Positions 25,846 to 31,509 of a DNA stretch of 47,149 bases are shown here, in pieces. A program made the translations under genes and the position numbers. The stretch comes from Deltaproteobacteria bacterium (lineage in GTDB: Bacteria; Desulfobacterota; BSN033; UBA1163). The stretch spans positions 1 through 47,149 of the forward strand of contig JAGVBT010000132.1 of NCBI GenBank assembly GCA_020059605.1. The letters run 5' to 3'. The notes under the pieces were generated by a model. That model worked only from the letters and a program-made list of their open reading frames with translations. It had not been told where the DNA came from and made no database searches. Each line of letters starts with the position of its first letter. The first letter of the stretch is position 1.

Positions 25846-26061
25846 TTGGCTGAATCAAAAAATATCTCATTGTCCGAGGCTGCGCTGTCGATGCCTCATG
25901 CAGGGCACGAACACCATCTCTGCTACTTTCAAAACATCGGGATACTCAGGGACCAGATGAAGGAGTATAAAAAACTCATCCGCGATGCAAAGTATGTTTG
26001 CAAAGACTGCGGTCGATCAGCAGCAAATCGCGAGAATTTGTGTTTCCCGGAAGAGATCTAA
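25846..26061 (+). CDS. Small cysteine/histidine-rich protein, zinc-ribbon-like
   Basis: The 71-residue protein has a histidine cluster (HAGHEHHLCYF) and a CxxC knuckle with a third cysteine close behind (YVCKDCGRSA, then NLCFP). This suggests a single zinc or other metal site. I do not recognise a named family. The best start is the TTG at 25846, eight bases after GGAGG; the GTG at 25837 overlaps that ribosome site. The protein is acidic and basic in patches, with no signal peptide or membrane helix. Its stop lies nine bases from the convergent nifS stop. A role in metal or Fe-S handling is only a guess from this neighbourhood. Confidence 0.75.
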   Translation: MAESKNISLSEAALSMPHAGHEHHLCYFQNIGILRDQMKEYKKLIRDAKYVCKDCGRSAANRENLCFPEEI

Positions 26062-26070
26062 GGCCGGAAG

Positions 26071-27252
26071 CTACCCTTTCTTCTGGCTCTTCAGGTAATC
26101 CTTCCAGAAAGGGGAGATATCCCTTAATCTCTGAATGACCGGGGGCAGATGTTCAATGATATGGTCCATCTCTTCTTTCGTGTTATAGACGGAGAGACTG
26201 AACCGGATAGACCCATGGGCCGCTGTAAAAGGGACGCCCATTGCCCTCAGAACATGAGATGGCTCAAGGGACCCCGACGTACAGGCGGAGCCTGAAGAAG
26301 CGCAGATCCCCATGTCGGAAAGCAGCAGAAGGATCGACTCCCCCTCCACATACTCGAAGCTGACGCTCAGGGTATTGGGAAGGCGATGGTTCCGGTCGCC
26401 ATTGATTAACGTATTGGGAATTTTCTCCAGGATTTTTGATTCGAGATAATCCCTCAATGCCCTGACCCTCGTATTCTCATCTTCAAGATGCTTTTTAGCC
26501 AATTCGCAGGCCTTTCCAAGACCGATGATATAAGGGACATTCTCCGTCCCCCCCCTCCGTCCCTTCTCCTGGTGGCCGCCGATCATGAACGGGGAAAATT
26601 TCGTCCCTTTCCGGATATAAAGAACTCCTACCCCTTTCGGGGCATGGAGCTTATGGCCGGAGATGGAGAGCAGGTCCACCGTCGATTTTTTCATATTGAG
26701 GGAGAGCTTCCCGGCTGCCTGGACCGCATCGGTATGAAAGGGAATTCCCCTTGACTTTACGATCTCTCCAATCCCCTCGATGGGAAAAAGCACGCCGGTT
26801 TCATTATTGGCATACATGATCGAGACGAGAACCGTCTGATCCGTGATCGATTCTTTCAACTCATCCAGGTCCAACCGGCCCTCGCGATCCACGGAGATCT
26901 CGGTCGTCCGGTATCCTTTTCGGCTTAACACGGTGGGGATATTCATCACGGCAGGATGCTCCACCCGGGAGGTGATGAAGTGGCGTTTTTCGGGGTTGGA
27001 GTCAAGGGTTCCGAAGATGGCCGCGTTATCGCTTTCTGTCCCGCAACTCGTGAAGACAATCTCGGACGGATCCGCTCCCAAAAAATCAGCCACCTGTTCC
27101 CTGGCCTCATTCACACTTTTCTGGACCTGCCCGCCGAAGAAATGCATGCTGGAGGGATTGCCATAAAAATCTGAAAAGTACGGAAGCATCGCCTCCACCA
27201 CCTCGGGAGCCACTTTGGTTGTTGCATTATTGTCCACATAAACAGTCTTCAC
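26071..27252 (-). CDS. nifS: Cysteine desulfurase, NifS/IscS type
   Basis: This 393-residue PLP enzyme takes sulfur from cysteine and passes it to the scaffold protein NifU. The cofactor lysine is K201 in SISGHKLHAPKGVG. The mobile-loop cysteine that carries the persulfide is C324 in SSGSACTSGS. The N-terminus VYVDNNATTKVAPEV and the TSCGTESDN motif are standard for the group. Its ATG overlaps the nifU stop by four bases, so the pair is coupled. With no nitrogenase genes present, the likely role is general Fe-S assembly, as in epsilonproteobacteria and many anaerobes that use the NIF-type system for housekeeping. Confidence 0.96.
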   Translation of the reverse strand: MKTVYVDNNATTKVAPEVVEAMLPYFSDFYGNPSSMHFFGGQVQKSVNEAREQVADFLGADPSEIVFTSCGTESDNAAIFGTLDSNPEKRHFITSRVEHPAVMNIPTVLSRKGYRTTEISVDREGRLDLDELKESITDQTVLVSIMYANNETGVLFPIEGIGEIVKSRGIPFHTDAVQAAGKLSLNMKKSTVDLLSISGHKLHAPKGVGVLYIRKGTKFSPFMIGGHQEKGRRGGTENVPYIIGLGKACELAKKHLEDENTRVRALRDYLESKILEKIPNTLINGDRNHRLPNTLSVSFEYVEGESILLLLSDMGICASSGSACTSGSLEPSHVLRAMGVPFTAAHGSIRFSLSVYNTKEEMDHIIEHLPPVIQRLRDISPFWKDYLKSQKKG

Positions 27253-28091
27253 GGCCTGACCTCCTCCACCACGATATCGTTACTCACGAACTCTTTCAAT
27301 TTCGATTCGACATACTGTTTCAATGTAAATTCTGAGCTCGGGCAGAAAGAACATTTCCCCCTCAGTGCCACATAGACCTTGTTCCCGTCGATATCGATTA
27401 ACTCCAGATCCCCTCCGTCCGCCTTCAACGCAGGGACAATCTCTCTTCCCAGCGTCTCCTCGATCAATTTGATCTTCTGGATATTGGTTAACTTTCTCTT
27501 CTCCGGCTGAGGCGGAGGGCCTTCGGTCGCCATCTCCCTTCTCACCCTCTCGATGAGGGCACCGATCTTGGGATGACACTGGGCGCATCCCCCTCCGGCC
27601 TTTGTGTAGTAAGTGACCTGTTCCACCGTTCTGAGATTATTCTCCCGAATCGCCCTTTCAATCTCTTTATCGGTCACTCCGAAGCATTTACAGACGACCT
27701 CATATTCCTCCTTGGCAATCTTCTGTCCCCGGAAATTGGCAATGGCCGCCTGAAGAGCCTCCTTCCCCATCACCGAGCAGTGCATTTTCTCCTCGGGAAG
27801 CCCTCCCAGATAGTTGGCGATGTCTTGGTTGGTCACCTTCTCCGCTTCTTCGAGCGTCATCCCCTTAATGATTTCCGTCAGGGCGGAAGAGGAGGCAATG
27901 GCGCTGGCGCAGCCGAAGGTTTTGAATTTTACATCTTTAATTCGTTTATTCTCATCCAATTGAAAAGTAAGCCTCAAAGCATCCCCGCATGCCAGCGACC
28001 CCACTTCGCCTGCTCCATCCGGATTTTCAATCTCTCCTACATTTCTTGGGTTCAGGAAGTGATCTTTTACTTTCTCCGTATAATCCCACAT
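27249..28091 (-). CDS. nifU: Three-domain Fe-S scaffold protein NifU
   Basis: The 280-residue protein has the complete NifU layout. The N-terminal IscU-like scaffold has C35, C61 and C105. The central BFD-like 2Fe-2S domain has C134, C136, C169 and C172 (CKCFGVTD; CAQCH). The C-terminal Nfu domain has C247 and C250 (GKCSFCPSS). All cluster ligands are intact. It receives sulfur from NifS, encoded just downstream with a 4-bp overlap. A good promoter lies upstream and a G-rich ribosome site (TTGGGGGA) precedes the ATG. No iscR-type regulator is nearby. Confidence 0.96.
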   Translation of the reverse strand: MWDYTEKVKDHFLNPRNVGEIENPDGAGEVGSLACGDALRLTFQLDENKRIKDVKFKTFGCASAIASSSALTEIIKGMTLEEAEKVTNQDIANYLGGLPEEKMHCSVMGKEALQAAIANFRGQKIAKEEYEVVCKCFGVTDKEIERAIRENNLRTVEQVTYYTKAGGGCAQCHPKIGALIERVRREMATEGPPPQPEKRKLTNIQKIKLIEETLGREIVPALKADGGDLELIDIDGNKVYVALRGKCSFCPSSEFTLKQYVESKLKEFVSNDIVVEEVRP

Positions 28092-28115
28092 AAAAATCCC
28101 CCAAAATTTTTTCTA

Positions 28116-28145
28116 ATTATAAATTCAATCCTTTCAAATCGTCAA
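28116..28145 (-). promoter_or_regulatory. Sigma70-type promoter of nifU-nifS
   Basis: On the minus strand TTGACG (28140-28145) and TATAAT (28116-28121) are 18 bases apart. The -10 is perfect and the -35 has one mismatch. Transcription would begin near 28109, giving a short leader before the nifU ATG at 28091. Confidence 0.7.
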
Positions 28146-28520
28146 CTCCTTTAGAAAGATAAATCGCCACACCGTTTTACCCTGTCAGAAATTCCAGGTG
28201 TTGTGACTCGAAGCCGGGCTGCCCTCTCTTTTTTACGGGGTAATCGAGTGATATAAAAAAACAGATAGTATATTTATATTATTCAAATAATATCCATATA
28301 TTTCGTGGCATTATAAGTTTAATGCCATTAGCCATCTTTCTTTCCGTATAATTAATAAATGCATATTGCAGTGGAGTTAACTTTTTAAAATATAATTTTT
28401 TTCATAAAATCAAAATAAAATCAATATATTAACGAGTTTATTGTTCTTGGTGTTAACGTTGGCATTCAGAATGCAGTATGAAGGGTGAAAGCAATAAAAT
28501 CGAAAAAGGAGGAAAAAATC
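28146..28520. other. AT-rich non-coding region
   Basis: No gene is visible here. About 28235-28460 is strikingly AT-rich, with runs such as ATATTTATATTATTC and AAAATATAATTTTTTTC, in sharp contrast to the GC-rich surroundings. It includes a perfect TATAAT at 28391-28396 with a poor TTGCAG upstream (19-base spacer). This could start transcription toward the small membrane protein gene at 28521 and leave a leader of about 115 bases. The composition suits intrinsically curved DNA or binding by a nucleoid protein. Confidence 0.5.
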
Positions 28521-28808
28521 ATGAAAAAGAGAGAGAGGCTGAAAGCGGTGATGACGGGTGTAATGATGACATTACTTGCCACTCCGGCGTTTGCTCGATC
28601 CATTGAGTTGAAAGAAGCCGGGGCTGCTCTGTGGGTTTTTGTTATCATCGGCGCGGTGATCGTTCTTCTGCAACTGGTTCCTGCCGCGATCCTCTTCTTC
28701 AGCTTCATCGGAACAACGGTCTCCATGGCCTTAAAGAAAGGGGAAAAGGTGGAAGAGGAAGCGGGCCTTCCAGGTGCGGAGCCTGTGGCCGTGAAGAAGC
28801 AAGGGTGA
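28521..28808 (+). CDS. Small membrane protein with signal-like N-terminus
   Basis: The 95-residue product starts MKKRERLKAVMTG and has a cleavable-looking signal (LLATPAFA-RS). One long hydrophobic stretch follows (about residues 37-65, LWVFVIIGAVIVLL), then a charged tail (KKGEKVEEEAG). The ATG at 28521 follows the strong site AAAGGAGGAA, so the longer upstream frame is unlikely. No family was recognised. It is followed 86 bases later by a second small membrane protein in the same direction, and the two may act together. If the signal is cleaved, the protein would be a single-pass membrane protein. Confidence 0.75.
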   Translation: MKKRERLKAVMTGVMMTLLATPAFARSIELKEAGAALWVFVIIGAVIVLLQLVPAAILFFSFIGTTVSMALKKGEKVEEEAGLPGAEPVAVKKQG

Positions 28809-28894
28809 CAGAAGTTTTGGCTTTATGGTAAACGGATGAAATACGGTAAATGAAAAAACCGATATCTGTCATCCGAAAAAGAGGAGGGAGAACG

Positions 28895-29110
28895 ATGAAT
28901 ATCAAATTAAGTGCCGCCAACATCGTCAGCATCATTATCCTCATGTGCATCCTGGCAGCTATGGTCTCTATCGCTGTCATGCAGGTCGTCAGAACCGTGG
29001 AAGACATTGGTCCGAAGATCTATATTGTGGGCGGGGCGGTGGCCGTGGTAGGAACACTGATTCCCATCATGCTCATCATCCTTGTAAAGCATCTAAAGAA
29101 ATGGAGCTAG
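28895..29110 (+). CDS. Small two-helix membrane protein
   Basis: The 71-residue protein has two hydrophobic segments, about residues 8-30 (NIVSIIILMCILAAMVSIAV) and 40-63 (IYIVGGAVAVVGTLIPIM), joined by a short loop with DIG. It ends in a basic tail (KHLKKWS). The ATG at 28895 follows GAGGAGGGAG and is preferred over the in-frame upstream ATG at 28850. No family was recognised. The size resembles holin-like or small-subunit membrane proteins, but no supporting genes are present. Confidence 0.75.
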   Translation: MNIKLSAANIVSIIILMCILAAMVSIAVMQVVRTVEDIGPKIYIVGGAVAVVGTLIPIMLIILVKHLKKWS

Positions 29111-29163
29111 CATTTCCTCTCTTGTTTTCCCAGGCAGAGGCTCTGAAGAAGTGTTAGAGACAC

Positions 29164-29284
29164 TAATACAAACGCTTTTAATTTATTGTCATTCCCAAAT
29201 TCGAGATTCCGAAATGAGTTCGGAATGACAGCCTGTTTCTTGCCTGAAACTCGTTTCAGCATCTCATTTAATGCGTTTGTATTA
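29164..29284. repeat. Nested inverted-repeat (MITE-like) element
   Basis: The outer ends TAATACAAACGC (29164-29175) and GCGTTTGTATTA (29273-29284) are perfect 12-bp inverted repeats, with further partial pairing inside. An inner pair TGTCATTCC (29187-29195) and GGAATGACA (29222-29230) frames ATTCGAGATTCCG-type sequence. A third hairpin, CTGAAACTCGTTTCAG, lies to its right. The right end supplies the stop codon of the lipoprotein gene on the minus strand. Confidence 0.75.
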
Positions 29285-29893
29285 ATAAGGATTGCCAAGA
29301 AAGGAATCGAAGATATCGGTCAAAATCTGATTCACAGTTTCCTCCATCCTTTCGGGTGTCAATCTGGGGAGGGTTGTCTCTTTCTCCACCTCGACATTTC
29401 TTGTAAAAACCTTTCCCTCTTTTTTAACCCCCAGGTGAATGAGAAAGTGAATCGATGTGGTCGCCTGCGTTCGGAAGGGGAAGGCTTTCCCCTCGGTCCA
29501 GAATCGCCGGATCTCGATCATTAATACGGAATCGGTTTCGATCTTCTTCAGAGATTCCGGTTTCCCATCCCATTCCGAAATGGAAACCGTTTTGATGCCA
29601 TTGCGCGAAAGAACCTGCGATAAGGATTCGATGATTGCATTTTCCAGTGGAGAAGGGTCGCTCTTAAAATAACTGGAGACTCCCCGAAGGGGAGTATGTC
29701 GGCCGATGTATAAGGTATCCCGGCGTTCGTCTTGAACGGGCGCAATGCCAAGCGTGGGGCCGACCTTCTGCAGGAGTGAAGGAAACTCCTTGGCGGATTG
29801 ATACCGAAGAAAAAGAGAATGTGTCCCGGCTTTGCCGCAACCGAACACAGCGAAACATAAAAAAAGAACCGCCAGCCATCGAAAAGGTCTCAC
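29282..29893 (-). CDS. Predicted lipoprotein of unknown function
   Basis: The 203-residue protein has a short basic N-terminus, a hydrophobic segment and a lipobox ending at cysteine (AVFGCG), so it should be exported and lipidated. The mature part has a LGIAPVQDERRD segment and a central IESLSQVLSRNGIKTVSIS helix. It resembles small periplasmic lipoproteins of the YajG kind in outline only. I chose the GTG at 29893 because AAAGGAGG lies seven bases upstream; the ATG at 29923 has no ribosome site. The stop codon lies within an inverted-repeat element, so the C-terminus may have been altered by its insertion. Confidence 0.72.
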   Translation of the reverse strand: MRPFRWLAVLFLCFAVFGCGKAGTHSLFLRYQSAKEFPSLLQKVGPTLGIAPVQDERRDTLYIGRHTPLRGVSSYFKSDPSPLENAIIESLSQVLSRNGIKTVSISEWDGKPESLKKIETDSVLMIEIRRFWTEGKAFPFRTQATTSIHFLIHLGVKKEGKVFTRNVEVEKETTLPRLTPERMEETVNQILTDIFDSFLGNPY

Positions 29894-29994
29894 GGGTCTT
29901 CCTCCTTTCTCATTTACTTTCATTTTATCATATCCTATTATCGTATCCTACCATATTTTTAAAAAAATGGACATCTCCCGGGCAAAATGGTATA

Positions 29995-30054
29995 CCCCGT
30001 TAGGGAGTCTTGGACTTTCCAACGGGAAGACTCACACCGAGCTTTCTAACGGGG
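29995..30054. repeat. Palindromic element upstream of glgM (short copy)
   Basis: The 60-nt element has 9-bp inverted ends CCCCGTTAG and CTAACGGGG. The inner word TTCCAACGGG is at 30017-30026. The ends and this word recur in the same order within glgM at 30394-30500. The 13-bp imperfect tandem repeat ATCATATCCTATT/ATCGTATCCTACC lies just upstream at 29927-29952. Confidence 0.8.
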
Positions 30055-30124
30055 TAAATAGGATTGATCTCTTCCCGGAAGTTCAACAAACCCTGCCCTG
30101 CGCACGGCATCCAGGGGAAAGGTG

Positions 30125-31495
30125 ATGAACATCCTCTTTTTGACGAATGAATATCCGCCCCATATCTACGGAGGGGCCGGGGTTCATGCGGACCACCTAT
30201 CGCGGGCGCTCGCCGTGCTGGAGGACCGTCGGCATCGCCTCCACATCCTCTGTTTCGGCACCCAGCAAAAAGATCAGGACAACATCAGGGTGGACGGGGT
30301 TTGTGAACCGATCGAGTTTGCATTCCAGGACTCCCGCCACCATAAATTGCTGGACACCCTTTATCGTAACATCATGATGATCGGGCTGGCAAACCCCGTT
30401 AGAAATTCCAACGGGGCATTAAACCCCGCCGAAATTATTCTAAAACCTAACCCCGCCACAAGCGGGACTGCAGGGCAGCGGGGCATTATTTCTAACGGGG
30501 TAAAGGGGCCGGACATCATCCACTGCCACACATGGTATACCTATCTTGCAGGCTGCCTCATCAAGCAGATGTTCGGTGTTCCCATGGTTCTGACGACCCA
30601 TTCGTTAGAACCCCAACGCCCATGGAAAGAAGAGCAGCTCGGCCCTGGCTACAGGGCAAGCGCCTGGCTGGAAAAAACAGCTTATGAAAATGCCGACGGG
30701 GTTATTGCGGTTTCCCGGTCTATGAAAAGAGATGTTCGCGACCTCTACGGCGTTCCTTTTAGGAAGATCCGGCTCATCCCAAACGGCATTGATACCGATC
30801 AATACAGGCCGACCTTCGATCCGGAGCTTCTCGCCTCATACCGGATCAACCCGAACCGGCCTTTCGTGCTCTTTGTCGGCCGGATCACCCGGCAAAAAGG
30901 GATCCTTCATCTCATTCATGCGATTCAATATCTTTTACCCGGCATCCAGGTGGTCCTCTGCGCCGGGGCTCCGGATACGGAAACGATGGGCAGGGAAGTC
31001 GCGGAAGGGGTGAAAAGGGCGCAAACGGAAACCTCCCGTCCTGTCATCTGGATCGATGGATGGGTTTCCCAAGCCCATCTTATCCGTTTCTTGAGCCACG
31101 CCTCCGTTTTTGTCTGCCCCTCCATCTACGAACCTTTCGGGATCGTCAATCTGGAGGCCATGGCTTGCGGCACACCTGTTGTCGCATCGAGCGTCGGCGG
31201 CATCCCCGAGGTGGTGGTCCCGGGAAAAACCGGATGGTTGGTTCCCTTGGAGCCAAAGGACGCCCACAACCAGGAGCCCCGGGATCCGGAACAGTTTTCA
31301 AAGGATCTCGCCGCCGCCGTAAACCGTCTCCTCCTGTCACCGGAAGAAAGGGAAGGGATGGGTCTGCGCGCGAGGGAAAGGGTCAAAAAACTCTTCAGCT
31401 GGGAGAGCGTTGCGCTAAAAACGCTTGCCTTTTACGGGGAACTGGTCAAACCTTCAAAAACGGCAGAAATCACTCCTCCGGGATTCCACTCTTGA
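30125..31495 (+). CDS. glgM: GlgM/GlgA-type GT4 glycosyltransferase (maltose-1-phosphate or glycogen synthase)
   Basis: The 456-residue GT-B enzyme closely follows the actinobacterial GlgA/GlgM pattern, the form that joins ADP-glucose to glucose-1-phosphate to make maltose-1-phosphate. Key blocks are NEYPPHIYGGAGVHADHLSR, HCHTWYTYLAG, HSLEPQRPWKEEQLG, FVGRITRQKG and the EPFGIVNLEAMACGTPVV donor-binding loop with its catalytic glutamates. Residues about 90-126 have no place in that pattern and coincide with a palindromic repeat. The ATG at 30125 follows AGGGG; a GTG at 30122 is also possible. It converges on the glucan operon with 14 bases between stops. Its product would feed GlgE. Plain glycogen synthase activity is the alternative. 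Confidence 0.88.
   Translation: MNILFLTNEYPPHIYGGAGVHADHLSRALAVLEDRRHRLHILCFGTQQKDQDNIRVDGVCEPIEFAFQDSRHHKLLDTLYRNIMMIGLANPVRNSNGALNPAEIILKPNPATSGTAGQRGIISNGVKGPDIIHCHTWYTYLAGCLIKQMFGVPMVLTTHSLEPQRPWKEEQLGPGYRASAWLEKTAYENADGVIAVSRSMKRDVRDLYGVPFRKIRLIPNGIDTDQYRPTFDPELLASYRINPNRPFVLFVGRITRQKGILHLIHAIQYLLPGIQVVLCAGAPDTETMGREVAEGVKRAQTETSRPVIWIDGWVSQAHLIRFLSHASVFVCPSIYEPFGIVNLEAMACGTPVVASSVGGIPEVVVPGKTGWLVPLEPKDAHNQEPRDPEQFSKDLAAAVNRLLLSPEEREGMGLRARERVKKLFSWESVALKTLAFYGELVKPSKTAEITPPGFHS
30394..30500. repeat. Palindromic element inserted in frame in glgM (long copy)
   Basis: The 107-nt segment has the same 9-bp ends CCCCGTTAG/CTAACGGGG and inner TTCCAACGGG (30406-30415) as the copy at 29995-30054. 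The middle holds further CCCCGC/GCGGGG pairings. It keeps the reading frame open and encodes a segment of about 36 residues starting NPVRNSNGAL and ending ISNGVK. The segment lies between MMIGLA and GPDIIHCHTWYT of the glycosyltransferase. Confidence 0.82.
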
Positions 31496-31509
31496 ACGGA
31501 CCTTGGGGG

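Noticed and set aside
25535..25870. 111-codon minus-strand frame with HHERCYPCGACLQEYG, resembling a zinc-binding tail such as that of QueC
   Set aside because: It overlaps the start of the epimerase gene and the start of the small zinc-ribbon-like gene, has no ribosome site, and its first half is AT-rich promoter DNA. At most it is a gene remnant.
28160..28235. CACC...GGTG and ACGGGGTAA words considered as another copy of the glgM palindrome
   Set aside because: The 9-bp ends are not present and pairing is too short to support membership.
29926..29952. Tandem ATC(A/G)TATCCTA repeats considered as a CRISPR-like or iteron array
   Set aside because: Only two 13-bp imperfect units without spacers; too few for an array or an origin.
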